The notes under the pieces were generated by a model, which saw only the letters and a list, made by a program, of their open reading frames with translations, was not told the origin of the DNA and searched no databases. From contig JASGGU010000005.1 of the NCBI GenBank assembly GCA_047602645.1, forward strand, positions 31,751 to 95,750: a stretch of 64,000 nucleotides of DNA, read 5' to 3'. Position numbers and translations under genes: made by a program. This stretch comes from JAEYFP01 sp047602645 (GTDB lineage: Bacteria; Bacillota; Clostridia; Lachnospirales; Lachnospiraceae). The stretch's first letter is position 1; every line of letters starts with the position of its first letter. This document shows positions 46,482-55,546 of this stretch, piece by piece.

Positions 46482-47177
46482 TTATGTTTCAGCACACTCC
46501 AGACTGTAGCCGTCCGTACGGGAAACAAAGATAGTGAAGCTCCCGCCGCTTGCTGCTTCCAGCTTGCGTTTCAAGCGGGAAAGATGCTGGCGCAGGGCTG
46601 CGCTGTCGCTCTGCATGGGCTGCTTCCAGACCTGTTCATACAAATATTCCTTAGAAAGCGGTTCTCCCGTATGCTGCAAAAGCAGAAACACCAGAGAAAA
46701 CTCCTTGGGGGTCAGATCTAAATTTATATTTCCGATAAAGGCATGAGAAGCGGCTACATCCAGTGTCAGGGAACCCTTTTCCAAAATCTGCACAGCGCTT
46801 TTGTCCATGCGCCTGCGGCGCATGACGGCCTCAATACGCGCCAGCAATTCTTCCGGGTGGAATGGTTTGGTGATGTAGTCATCGCCCCCGCCGCAAAGCC
46901 CCTGCACCATGTCCTCATGCTCGGTTTTTGCCGTAAGAAACAAGATGTGCGCCGCCGTACATTCCCGAATTTCCCTGCAAAAGGCAAGACCGTCGCCGTC
47001 AGGCAGCATCACATCCAGCAGGATAATATCCGGCTCGGTCCCAAGCAGCCGCAGCCGCGCCTGTTCAAGGGTCAGAGCAGACCATACCGCAAAGCCCCTC
47101 AACTGCAGCGCCCGGCTGTTGGCACTGTTTAAATCCTCGTTATCCTCCACCAAAAGAATGTTTCCCTTATGCTCCAT
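46482..47177 (-). CDS. OmpR-family response regulator
   Basis: A 231-residue regulator: receiver with Asp55 (IILLDVMLPDGDG) and Lys in YITKPFHPEEL, then a winged helix starting LDLTPKEFSLVFLL. Start overlaps the kinase gene by 11 bases on the same strand, with the kinase upstream. GC-rich like the surface-protein gene, which it may control. Confidence 0.92.
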   Translation of the reverse strand: MEHKGNILLVEDNEDLNSANSRALQLRGFAVWSALTLEQARLRLLGTEPDIILLDVMLPDGDGLAFCREIRECTAAHILFLTAKTEHEDMVQGLCGGGDDYITKPFHPEELLARIEAVMRRRRMDKSAVQILEKGSLTLDVAASHAFIGNINLDLTPKEFSLVFLLLQHTGEPLSKEYLYEQVWKQPMQSDSAALRQHLSRLKRKLEAASGGSFTIFVSRTDGYSLECAET

Positions 47178-49125
47178 CGTCTATTCCCTCCTTGTACAGG
47201 GGCAGCGTAAATAGTACTGTTGTCCCCTTCCCCTGTTCGCTCGTCACCTCGATACTGCCGCCGTGATCCCCGACAATTTCCTTGCAGATGGCAAGACCCA
47301 GACCGCTTCCGTTTCCGCCGCTCACGCCCCGCTCAAACACATGGGGCAGAAGCTCCGGTGCAATGCCGCTGCCCGTGTCTGTAACACAGGCAGATAGGAA
47401 TGCACCATCCCGGCCGGCGCTTATTATAACCTCTCCGGAAAGTGTGTAATTTTTTGCGTTCTGCAGCAGGTTAAACACCACCTGCGTAAGCTCCTCCGGA
47501 CTGCCGTATACAGGCGGAAGGTCTTCCTCTATTCGCAGGTGCAGCGCTACGCCGCTGCGCTCCAGAATATGGCGGTACAGCCCGGCAGTCTGGCTGATAA
47601 TTTCCGAAAAATCAAGGCCTACCCGCCTCGCGGTTTTCTCGCTGCGCAGGGTCAGCTGCTTCATACTGTCGATTAATCCCGCCACGCGCTTGGCTTCAAA
47701 AGCGATTTTATCAAGGTCGGCAGTGGTTTGTACATCCGCTCCCTTTTCCTTCAGCTCCATGGAAACCAAACCGGCATAACTGGCCAGCACAGCAAGGGGC
47801 GTACGTGCCTCATGGGAGATGGTGGACATCAACTCGGTTTTCAAACGGTTCACCCGGTCGAGAGCGGCATTTTCTGTCGCAAGCTGCTGCCTTTTTTCCT
47901 GTGCATCCCGCATGGCGCGCTCCGTCTGTGCATATTCCACCGACAGTGCCAGCGCATAGCAAAATACGAAGAATACCATGCCGATGGGTGCCATAAAGAA
48001 CTGCCCGGCCACAGGCGGTATCAGCACAACGCCCCGGTAGTACAGGACATCGTTTGCGCTAAGCAAGCCAAGCACCAACACACCGGTAAAGGAAAGATAG
48101 TTTAACATCTTCCCTTCCCGTAAAGCCATTGCCAGCCGCACCAGCACATAGGCTATGATCAGCAGCGACACCCCTTCAAAGTACTTGATCAGCCCGGTAA
48201 AGATGCGGGTATCCAGCAGCAGCGTTGTCAGAACATACAGACCTGCCAGCGCATAGTAGCAGCGGGTAACCCTTTGATTCAAAAGCCTTGGGTGCAGCTT
48301 TTCCAAAAACAGAACGAGCGCAGCGAAGGCGAGGAAATGCAGTACATACTCCATTCGAATTGCGACATCAAACACATAATCCGGCCAAAACAGCAGAATC
48401 AGCTTTTTATTCAGGAGCGCCAGCAGCAGGCAGCAGACTGAGAATAGAAGAACCGTTTTGCGGTTTCTGTTCAGGCAGTAAAGACCCAAATGATAGAGGG
48501 ATGCCATCAGCAGGCAGCCGACAATCAAAAAGCTGACGGCAATGCTGGCATTATTTCTCTGTGAGATGTTTTGTGCAGTCCCGATGGTAAAAGTCGGAGG
48601 CCATGCGCCGCCCTTGTCGTGAACAAAGTTTGAGGTCTGTATGAGTATCTGGACCGTATCGCTTTGGGGTGTGAAGTAATAGACTTTTTCCAGTGACCGG
48701 TGCTCCGTGCTTTCCCTCGTATCACCCGGTATTCCCACGCTGTCAATTTCCGCGCCGTCAACGTAAATGCGCATGGCATACTCGGAGGTAAGCATGGAGA
48801 TGCCGTAGGTTTGCCCTGCAGGAAGTGTAAGAAGCAGTCTGTGGGTGGCATGGGTGATGCTTTTGTATTCCTGACGCTCCACAAAACGAAAATCGGGAAC
48901 GATTCCGTCCGCCAAATCTGACGGCGTATACAGCGCCTCCGGCCAGCTTTCCCAATAGTCCGCCGTGCGGTAAACCGTATTCTCAAAATCGTACCCGATA
49001 AGGTCATAGGAGCCATATGTCGTAGGAAGCTCAACCAGTTCCGGCTGGGGCACGAAGGAAAAGCCTGCCCAAACAGCCAGAACTGAAAGGAAAAACAGGA
49101 GTATGTAACGATTGTTTTTACGCAT
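47167..49125 (-). CDS. 7TM-type sensor histidine kinase
   Basis: About 652 residues. A single N-terminal helix is followed by a ~190-residue extracytoplasmic beta domain of the 7TMR-DISM kind, a seven-helix membrane block (about 190-410), and a kinase core with H-box MSTISHEARTPLAVL, N-box VVFNLLQNAKNYT, then VTDTGSGI and GSGLGLAICKEI. ATG 49123-49125 is chosen since GGCGGG precedes it; longer in-frame starts have no support. Works with the adjacent response regulator. Ligand unknown; DISM domains often bind carbohydrates. Confidence 0.88.
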   Translation of the reverse strand: MRKNNRYILLFFLSVLAVWAGFSFVPQPELVELPTTYGSYDLIGYDFENTVYRTADYWESWPEALYTPSDLADGIVPDFRFVERQEYKSITHATHRLLLTLPAGQTYGISMLTSEYAMRIYVDGAEIDSVGIPGDTRESTEHRSLEKVYYFTPQSDTVQILIQTSNFVHDKGGAWPPTFTIGTAQNISQRNNASIAVSFLIVGCLLMASLYHLGLYCLNRNRKTVLLFSVCCLLLALLNKKLILLFWPDYVFDVAIRMEYVLHFLAFAALVLFLEKLHPRLLNQRVTRCYYALAGLYVLTTLLLDTRIFTGLIKYFEGVSLLIIAYVLVRLAMALREGKMLNYLSFTGVLVLGLLSANDVLYYRGVVLIPPVAGQFFMAPIGMVFFVFCYALALSVEYAQTERAMRDAQEKRQQLATENAALDRVNRLKTELMSTISHEARTPLAVLASYAGLVSMELKEKGADVQTTADLDKIAFEAKRVAGLIDSMKQLTLRSEKTARRVGLDFSEIISQTAGLYRHILERSGVALHLRIEEDLPPVYGSPEELTQVVFNLLQNAKNYTLSGEVIISAGRDGAFLSACVTDTGSGIAPELLPHVFERGVSGGNGSGLGLAICKEIVGDHGGSIEVTSEQGKGTTVLFTLPLYKEGIDDGA

Positions 49126-49238
49126 GGGGTTTACCCGCCTTGCTTTTATTTTTCTTGATTTGTATAGATTTATTATAGTATCAGTATTGAAGGGATACAA
49201 GTATTTCTGCCGGCTTCCTGCTTTATTTTTATGACTTG

Positions 49239-49994
49239 TCAAAAAGCTGTTTCTTTTTTCAATCTGTGAAAGGCCCATAAAAAACTGATCCCGCACATAC
49301 CGATCAGCAGAAAACCAACAAAAATAATATCAGGAATTATAATATCGCCTTGTAAAATCAAATCACGTAACACGTTGATTATATGGGTAAACGGATTTAA
49401 ATTTACCGCAATTTTTAATCCCCCGGATAATCTGTCTGCCGGAAACAGGGCGGTGCTTAGAAAAAAGATGGGGAGAACTATTGCGTTCATTACCGTTTCA
49501 TACATGACCGCATTGGGAAGGCATAGGCTAATGGCATAAGTAATACCTGAAATGAAAAAGGCAGTTAAAAATACGAAGAGAAGGATCAAAAGGATACCTG
49601 TGAATCCGGTCGCAATGCTGACAGAAAAGAACAGGCTGACGATACACATCATCATCACTTCGACGAACGTACATACGACTGCCTCCAGCATCTGCCCCAA
49701 TACAATAGAACTTCTTTTGACCGGGGCAATCAGTATCCGATAAAAGCTCCCGTCTGCTTTCATCAAATAGTTCATCATGCCGCTGCTGCTGCACGCTCCG
49801 AAACTAACCAGCACAATCAGTCCCGGGAGAACAAAGGCCGTATAATTTGCAATTCCAATCTCTTTCATGGATTGCCCGGCAACGGCACTATACAAAACAA
49901 GCCATATCATCGGCTGTAAAACTGTAATCACAATCGTGAAGGCATTATGAAAACGCCATTTTAAATTACGCTGAAGCAATGTCAGAATATTCAT
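49239..49994 (-). CDS. ABC-2 type transporter permease
   Basis: A 251-residue membrane protein with six hydrophobic helices of the ABC-2 family (DrrB/NodJ-like; FVLPGLIVLVSFGACSSSGM near residue 55). Its start shares a base with the ATPase stop. With the ATPase it forms an exporter for drugs, lipids or antibiotics; the AraC-GyrI regulator at the head of the operon favours drug export. Confidence 0.9.
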   Translation of the reverse strand: MNILTLLQRNLKWRFHNAFTIVITVLQPMIWLVLYSAVAGQSMKEIGIANYTAFVLPGLIVLVSFGACSSSGMMNYLMKADGSFYRILIAPVKRSSIVLGQMLEAVVCTFVEVMMMCIVSLFFSVSIATGFTGILLILLFVFLTAFFISGITYAISLCLPNAVMYETVMNAIVLPIFFLSTALFPADRLSGGLKIAVNLNPFTHIINVLRDLILQGDIIIPDIIFVGFLLIGMCGISFLWAFHRLKKETAF

Positions 49995-50773
49995 TAACGA
50001 ACCTCCTTTTCTTTTTCACCGGTCAGGCTGATGAAAACATCTTCTAAGGTTGGTTCTTTGCTTGCAATGATTCCTTTTAGCGTATCCTGCCGCAGGTATT
50101 CCCGAAGAGCATTCGGAGAATCCTGAATGACCTCTTTTCCATTTTTCATAATGCAGATGGTATCACTCAGCTCGTCGGCTTCTTCTAAATAATGGGTTGT
50201 TAAGAAAATGGTAGTCCCAAAATCGGTTCTGATTTTCTTTACCATATCCCACATTGCCCTTCGGGATCCGATATCCATCCCAACAGTCGGCTCGTCTAAA
50301 AACAGCACTTTGGGATTAGAAATTAGACTCAGTGCGATGTCAAGACGCCTTTTGACTCCTCCGGAATAGCACGAAACCGGGTACTTCAAATAGTCTTCTA
50401 ATCCAAAACAGGAAATCAGCATTTCCATGCGCTTTGCGGCTTCTGCTCTCGGCACTTGATAAAGCTTACTTTGAAATGTCATGTTTTCCGTGAGTGATAA
50501 GTATGTATCAATAGAAGTCCTTTGTGCGACACAGGAAATTTTCGAACGAATTTCCGCTGCTTCACGAGAAATGTCCTTTCCAAACATGGTGACAAAACCG
50601 GAGGTAGGGCGCAGATAAGTTGTCAGCACATGAATCAGCGTAGATTTTCCCGCTCCGTTAGGTCCCAAAAGAGAAAAGATTTCACCTTCCTTCACTGTCA
50701 AAGTAAGTCCGTCTAATGCCTGTACTCCGTTTTTGTATCTTTTAACCAAATCCTTTACGTAAATTGCGTTCAT
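49994..50773 (-). CDS. ABC transporter ATPase, DrrA type
   Basis: A 259-residue ATPase with Walker A GPNGAGKST, signature SGGVKRRLDIALSL, Walker B VLFLDEPTVGMD and a short C-terminal tail. It is one base after the AraC-GyrI gene and overlaps the permease gene, forming a regulator-ATPase-permease operon. Confidence 0.93.
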   Translation of the reverse strand: MNAIYVKDLVKRYKNGVQALDGLTLTVKEGEIFSLLGPNGAGKSTLIHVLTTYLRPTSGFVTMFGKDISREAAEIRSKISCVAQRTSIDTYLSLTENMTFQSKLYQVPRAEAAKRMEMLISCFGLEDYLKYPVSCYSGGVKRRLDIALSLISNPKVLFLDEPTVGMDIGSRRAMWDMVKKIRTDFGTTIFLTTHYLEEADELSDTICIMKNGKEVIQDSPNALREYLRQDTLKGIIASKEPTLEDVFISLTGEKEKEVR

Positions 50774-50774
50774 T

Positions 50775-51632
50775 CTATTCCTCCTTTACTGCAATCCATA
50801 CTTCAAAATTTCCAAAACAGTTTATTTCTCTGCCGATCGGGTAGACTTCCAGATCCGGCAGCTCCGCATAAGCGTACCTCGAAAAAGGAAGCCATTCTGT
50901 TAAGAATCTCCTGAAAATATCCTGTACAGATTCTTTAAAGAAACCCCTGCTTTCAAATACTACCCATGTTGCGGCCGGAATTTCATAAGCAAACATTCCG
51001 TCCGGTACAGGCTGATCCGTTGCCGCTGCAATATAATAATAAATTTCTTCTTCATTTTGGTATACGGTAGCACCCAGCACACTCATGGGAAGCCTGTTTG
51101 ACAAGCTGCAGATTGTTGCAAATTGGCTGCTTTTCAATGTATTTTCCCAAAAAGGCGGAACATTCCTTTTGTTTTCTTCCATATCCATTGTTAAAGGAAT
51201 ACGGACACCTACCATTCTCATTGCTTCTTTTTCTTCGACCCGATAGGGCATGACATTACCTCCTATTATATTCACTGAAAATTTGATAGGCGGATATGCA
51301 TTTAATATACTTCCCTTTGTTTTTGCACAAATAGGGGATATCCCGTGCACACTTTGAAATGCCCGGTTAAAAGAGGTCGGAGAGGTGTAGCCATATTTTA
51401 ATGCAACCTCCAAAATCTTCGTATCTGTGGTTTGTATTTCAAAAGCAGCCTGTGTCATTCTCCGGCGGCGTATATACTCGGATAAGGAGATCCCCGCTAC
51501 ACAGGAAAACATCCGCCCCAGATAGCAGGTGGAACAACACGCAATTTGGGCAGCTTCTTCATAACAGATCTCGCCATCTAAATTTCTTTCAATATAATCA
51601 ATGGCTTTGCTCAGATTCTTTAACCATTCCAT
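50775..51632 (-). CDS. AraC family regulator with GyrI-like effector domain
   Basis: A 285-residue Rob/BmrR-like fusion: AraC helix-turn-helix pair in the first ~105 residues (ICYEEAAQIACCSTCYLGRM, ILEVALKYGYTSPTSFNRAF) and a GyrI-like drug-binding domain from ~125 to the end. It probably senses a toxic compound and activates the exporter genes that follow. A truncated duplicate of the DNA-binding half, with its upstream DNA, lies at 58608-59009. Confidence 0.9.
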   Translation of the reverse strand: MEWLKNLSKAIDYIERNLDGEICYEEAAQIACCSTCYLGRMFSCVAGISLSEYIRRRRMTQAAFEIQTTDTKILEVALKYGYTSPTSFNRAFQSVHGISPICAKTKGSILNAYPPIKFSVNIIGGNVMPYRVEEKEAMRMVGVRIPLTMDMEENKRNVPPFWENTLKSSQFATICSLSNRLPMSVLGATVYQNEEEIYYYIAAATDQPVPDGMFAYEIPAATWVVFESRGFFKESVQDIFRRFLTEWLPFSRYAYAELPDLEVYPIGREINCFGNFEVWIAVKEE

Positions 51633-51711
51633 TTCTTTACCTCCTGAATCAAGGATATCAAAAACAGTAAATTTATTCCTCTCTTTTACTGTCCTCTTTT
51701 GTAAACTTAAC
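51244..51711 (-). repeat. segmental duplication, copy A
   Basis: About 468 bases covering the DNA-binding half of the AraC-GyrI gene and ~80 bases upstream. It is closely similar, base for base, to 58633-59098. Both copies begin at TAGGGCATGAC and end at AAACTTAAC on the plus strand. Confidence 0.75.
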
Positions 51712-51765
51712 TTTAGCGCATTAAAAATTTCTTATCAAGATTGTAGATTTTAATTATTTTTGCAT

Positions 51766-51819
51766 AAAAAAACCGACCTCCCAATCGTTAGATTTTTAGT
51801 CTACCTTTTGGGGGCCAGT
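51766..51819 (-). terminator. terminator of gapN
   Basis: Imperfect hairpin with arms ACCGACCTCCCAA and TTGGGGGCCAGT and a small inner stem, followed on the minus strand by seven T. It lies 42 bases after the gapN stop. Confidence 0.65.
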
Positions 51820-51860
51820 TCATTCATTACTTAGTGCGACAGCTCTCATTTTCTTTTTTG

Positions 51861-53327
51861 TTAGCTTTGATTTGCCAAGTTAATAACCGTAGCTTTTGGA
51901 CGGGACATCGACTCAATGGAATAACGAATCCCCTGTGTTCCAATTCCGGATGCCTTCACACCAAGGAATGGAAAGTGGTCGGGTCCTCTTTCTGTTTTGT
52001 TGTTGATTTGTACCGTACCTACCTCCAGTTTATTAGACACATAAAACGCATCGTCTATATTTTGTGTAAATACCGCAGACTGCAATCCGTATTCAGATTC
52101 GTTGGCAATTTGGATTGCTTCGTCTTTTCCATGTACGCGAATAATAGGCAGTACCGGACCAAATGGTTCTTCCCAGGCAATACGCATATCCGTAGTCACA
52201 TGATCAAATAACGTAGGCTGAATTAAATTTCCGGTACGGTCGCCCCCCGTTAACAAAGATGCTCCTTTTTTCTTAGCATCCTCTATCAGCTCTACCACAA
52301 AATCTGCTGCCTTGTCACTGATGAGGGGCACTATTTCCACATCCCCTTCCAAAGGATCACCGACTTTAAGCTTCTCCATATTTTTTAGAATTTTCTTAAC
52401 CAGGCTATCCGCAACTTCATCCTCTACTAAAATACGTTTTACTGCCGTACATCTTTGACCGGAATAAGAAAATCCTCCCGCTACAATATTGCTCGCTGCC
52501 AAATCAAGATCTGCATCCTTTAATACAATTGCTGCATCCTTTCCACCCAGTTCCATCAATAAAGGTACCATACACGTGATTTTGGAAATATGGGTGCCTA
52601 TTTCTGTACTTCCCGTAAAATTAATAAAATTTATTTCTTTATGAGTCGTAATATAGTCCCCGATTTCACTTCCCTTTCCGGTTACCGTATTCAATACTCC
52701 GCTTGGTACTCCCGCTTCCTGAAAAACACGTGCCAGATATAATCCGCACATGCTGCCTTGGGTCGCCGGCTTTAATACGACTGCATTCCCTGCCATTAAT
52801 GCAGGTGCAATCTTGGATGCAGCCAAATTCACAGGATAATTAAATGGAGAAATAGCCAGCACTACGCCTAGAGGCTCTCTTTGTACAATCGAAATCTTTG
52901 TACTCTTTCCTCCCGGAAAACTGTCTCCCGGAATACTTTCTCCTGAAATATTCTTTGCGGTGTCCGCAGTAAACCGGATGAAATCTGCGGTACGCTCCAC
53001 CTCCGAAATACTGCTTTTGTGATCCTTGGCAATTTCTAATCTCATCAAATCTGCCAGTTCTTCTTTATTTTTGATAAGCAGATTGGCTGCGCGATACATG
53101 ATTTCCGCTTTTTCATCTATGGTGACTGCCTTCCACGACTTTTGTGCAATTTTAGACGCATGAATCACTTCATCCACTTCTTGCTGACTCATTGCCGGAA
53201 TTGTTCCAAGCACCTGATGATTGGCAGGTGAATATATCATAATTTCCTGATTCTGACTGCTTGCCTTCCATTCTCCGGCAACTAAATTAAAATATTGATT
53301 CTTTTCATTTTTTACACAACTAAACAT
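51861..53327 (-). CDS. gapN: NADP-dependent non-phosphorylating G3P dehydrogenase
   Basis: A 488-residue aldehyde dehydrogenase. Cofactor motif INFTGSTEIG, catalytic Glu in MELGGKDAAI and catalytic Cys in GFSYSGQRCTAV are present, and the ending with TERGPDHFPFLGVKASGIG is typical of GapN. It oxidises glyceraldehyde 3-phosphate straight to 3-phosphoglycerate and gives NADPH. It would also take G3P from the aldolase reaction of the sugar-acid pathway. Stand-alone gene with its own promoter and terminator. Another ALDH substrate is possible but less likely. Confidence 0.88.
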   Translation of the reverse strand: MFSCVKNEKNQYFNLVAGEWKASSQNQEIMIYSPANHQVLGTIPAMSQQEVDEVIHASKIAQKSWKAVTIDEKAEIMYRAANLLIKNKEELADLMRLEIAKDHKSSISEVERTADFIRFTADTAKNISGESIPGDSFPGGKSTKISIVQREPLGVVLAISPFNYPVNLAASKIAPALMAGNAVVLKPATQGSMCGLYLARVFQEAGVPSGVLNTVTGKGSEIGDYITTHKEINFINFTGSTEIGTHISKITCMVPLLMELGGKDAAIVLKDADLDLAASNIVAGGFSYSGQRCTAVKRILVEDEVADSLVKKILKNMEKLKVGDPLEGDVEIVPLISDKAADFVVELIEDAKKKGASLLTGGDRTGNLIQPTLFDHVTTDMRIAWEEPFGPVLPIIRVHGKDEAIQIANESEYGLQSAVFTQNIDDAFYVSNKLEVGTVQINNKTERGPDHFPFLGVKASGIGTQGIRYSIESMSRPKATVINLANQS

Positions 53328-53392
53328 AGGAACCCTCTTCTTTTTTATTTAAAAGACTGCCCTGTCACGACACGTCTTTTAATATTTTGATT

Positions 53393-53422
53393 ATTCTATC
53401 ACACAACTACCAATCGTTTCAA
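53393..53422 (-). promoter_or_regulatory. gapN promoter with hairpin leader
   Basis: Minus-strand -35 TTGAAA (53422-53417) and -10 TAGAAT (53398-53393), spacer 18 bases. The ~65-base leader contains an AAAAGAC/GTCTTTT stem (within 53349-53382) with a small inner TGTC/GACA stem. The region 53423-53600 shows no gene. Confidence 0.55.
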
Positions 53423-53600
53423 TACTATTTTTATTTTTTTCAGAAAACAAATAGTTTTTTTATATTTATATAATTATCTGTGAATTTTTGAATTTTTGGA
53501 ACTTTTTTCTTCTTACTACTATATTCCAAAACAGATACCCTGCAGTAAAATTCCTTTTTAATCTCTTTTCCTTTATAGGACGTATGAGAAAGACCAGCCC

Positions 53601-53840
53601 TTAACTGGTTTCTTTCCTGCCTTTTCTATATTTTTTTGTCCTAATCTTTATAGATATCTTTTCATTACATAAAAGACAACTTTCATATCTTCCGTTCCTA
53701 TTTCTTGGCTCGTATAAAACATCTTCACAATATGTCATTATGTCTAATGTAAGTATATCTACATCATCTTTATCCACAACCGTAAAAACAATAAAAACCC
53801 CTCCATTTTCTTTTAGCTCTATAGAGAATGATCCTTCCAT
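53601..53840 (-). CDS. small hypothetical protein
   Basis: A 79-residue protein I do not recognise. The N-terminal half looks beta-rich (FSIELKENGGVFIVFTVVDK), the C-terminal part is basic with a CLLC motif (SCLLCNEKISIKI). It follows the Cys-rich protein gene by 88 bases on the same strand and could share its transcript. AGAAGGA upstream of the ATG. Real gene status is likely but not certain. Confidence 0.5.
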   Translation of the reverse strand: MEGSFSIELKENGGVFIVFTVVDKDDVDILTLDIMTYCEDVLYEPRNRNGRYESCLLCNEKISIKIRTKKYRKGRKETS

Positions 53841-53928
53841 TATTAAATTTTCCTTCTCTCATTTTTGCACAAAAAAATTTCTACTATTAGCAGATGTTAT
53901 CGTTTAGAATTGTATTGTAAAATATTTA

Positions 53929-54222
53929 TCAATCATTCCATACTGTGTTTTCTGTTACCCCTGACAATATTCTTATTTTGCTATTAATTATAGGTCTCAT
54001 GCAGTTTGGAACATGCTCCTGATGTGCCCTGTGAATTGCAACACATTCTTTACAATTTCCATGATATCTGCAAGCTTTTTGACATGAACAATGGTCTTTA
54101 TCCTTATACGCTTCTCTGAATTCAGCTGTGAATTCCTCCTGAAGTCTTAATCCTTCTTGTCGATTTCCTTTATGAAATTCACTCATTGCTTCGACTTCTT
54201 TTTTATTTCCTTCAATATCCAT
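53929..54222 (-). CDS. small cysteine-rich conserved protein
   Basis: A 97-residue protein with a compact Cys/His cluster, CSCQKACRYHGNCKECVAIH, followed by a further His and Cys (VPNCMRP). Similar small proteins occur widely in Firmicutes and are probably metal-binding; some databases label them LPS biosynthesis proteins without evidence. It starts 6 bases after the MFS gene stop, with GAGGAG inside that gap, so the two are co-translated. Confidence 0.7.
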   Translation of the reverse strand: MDIEGNKKEVEAMSEFHKGNRQEGLRLQEEFTAEFREAYKDKDHCSCQKACRYHGNCKECVAIHRAHQEHVPNCMRPIINSKIRILSGVTENTVWND

Positions 54223-54228
54223 CTCATT

Positions 54229-55431
54229 TTACTCCTCTATCTCATATGATGCCTTCTTGCTATGAGTCCACTTCATAATAATAAGCGAACAAATCAGAAT
54301 CATTGGAAATACGCATCCAGCCAGCATCCCGACTTGTAAATTATCATTTGCATTTTGCGTAATGTTTCCAACCAGACTTGGACCAAAGGCTCCACCAAGG
54401 TCTCCGGCCATTGCCAAAAGTGCAAACATCGCCGTTCCTCCTGCCGGTAACTGCTTTGATGAAATGCTTATCGTTCCCGGCCACATGATACCGACTGAAA
54501 ATCCACAGATGATACAACCAATAAGACCTATTATCGGATTAGCTGACAATGCCACCATCAGATAACATATAAGACACAAAGCACTTGACCCAAGCATAAA
54601 ATTCATTAGATTTAGTCTTTCGCTATATTTTCCGTAAATCACACGACTGATTCCCATCATCACGGCAAACATACATGGTCCAGCCAAATCTCCGATTGTC
54701 TTTGACAGACCAAGCGCGGATTCCGCATATGCTGAGGCCCACTGTCCCATCGAAAGTTCTGATGCGCCAGCACATACCATAAGGACAATTGCGACCCAAA
54801 ACACAGACCCCTTCAGCAGACCTCCTATACTCATGGCATCTCCATCTTCTACAAGATGTTCAATAGGACAAGTCATAAAATTATATACATTGTAAAGTGG
54901 TACAAGTGCCCATATGCATGCGAGCCATTTCCAATTATCAATCGAAAATACTGCAAAGAATAATGTTGAAAGAACAATAACTCCTACAGACCCCCAACAG
55001 TAGAATGAATGCAAAAGACTCATAACGGAATCTTTATTTTCAAATGGACAAGCCTCAACAATCGGACTACACAGCACTTCTATCAGACCACTTCCTACAG
55101 CATATACAATTACACTAATGATGATCCCGATAAAAGGATCCCCACATAATTCAGGAAGAAATGCTAGTCCAATCAATCCAACTGCTGAGCATACTTCCGA
55201 TGTCACAATACTTTTTCGGTATCCTATCCTATCTACGAATTTTGCACAAAATACATCCACTACAAGCTGTGTAAAGAAAAATGCAGTTGAAATAAATGCT
55301 ATTTTACCTAACGGAATGGAATATATTTTATGAAATTTTAAAAACAAAAGCGGTGCAAAATTCCCTGAAATTGCTTGCGTAATAAATCCTAAATAACATG
55401 CAATCATTGTTTTCTTATAATTCTTTTCCAT
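54229..55431 (-). CDS. MFS transporter
   Basis: A 400-residue major facilitator with about 12 membrane helices and a FHS/sugar-permease-like look (ITQAISGNFAPLLFLKFHK at the start, GFSVGIMWPGTISISSKQLP in helix 10). Substrate unknown; sugars or their derivatives are plausible for this type. Transcribed divergently from an AraC regulator with a cupin domain, which probably responds to the transported compound. Confidence 0.88.
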   Translation of the reverse strand: MEKNYKKTMIACYLGFITQAISGNFAPLLFLKFHKIYSIPLGKIAFISTAFFFTQLVVDVFCAKFVDRIGYRKSIVTSEVCSAVGLIGLAFLPELCGDPFIGIIISVIVYAVGSGLIEVLCSPIVEACPFENKDSVMSLLHSFYCWGSVGVIVLSTLFFAVFSIDNWKWLACIWALVPLYNVYNFMTCPIEHLVEDGDAMSIGGLLKGSVFWVAIVLMVCAGASELSMGQWASAYAESALGLSKTIGDLAGPCMFAVMMGISRVIYGKYSERLNLMNFMLGSSALCLICYLMVALSANPIIGLIGCIICGFSVGIMWPGTISISSKQLPAGGTAMFALLAMAGDLGGAFGPSLVGNITQNANDNLQVGMLAGCVFPMILICSLIIMKWTHSKKASYEIEE

Positions 55432-55472
55432 ATTGACTTTTCGTACCTTCTCTCTTTATAATTGACTAAACT

Positions 55473-55533
55473 ATATCGTATTTTAAATATGTGTACAATA
55501 AACAATATCGTATTTTTGTTACACAATATCGTA
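55473..55533 (+). promoter_or_regulatory. ATATCGTA repeats, probable AraC operators
   Basis: Three direct copies of ATATCGTA (55473-55480, 55505-55512, 55526-55533) between the divergent MFS and AraC genes. The last two share CAATATCGTA and are 21 bases apart, two helical turns. The last touches the AraC ribosome binding site. They suit an AraC dimer that activates the MFS gene and limits its own synthesis. Confidence 0.6.
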
Positions 55534-55546
55534 AAGAGGTGCGAAT

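Noticed and set aside
51787..51804. A fourth GTTAGA...TCTAC inverted repeat resembling the shared operator
   Set aside because: Spacing and one arm differ from the three copies, and it forms the inner stem of the gapN terminator at the 3' end of the gene.
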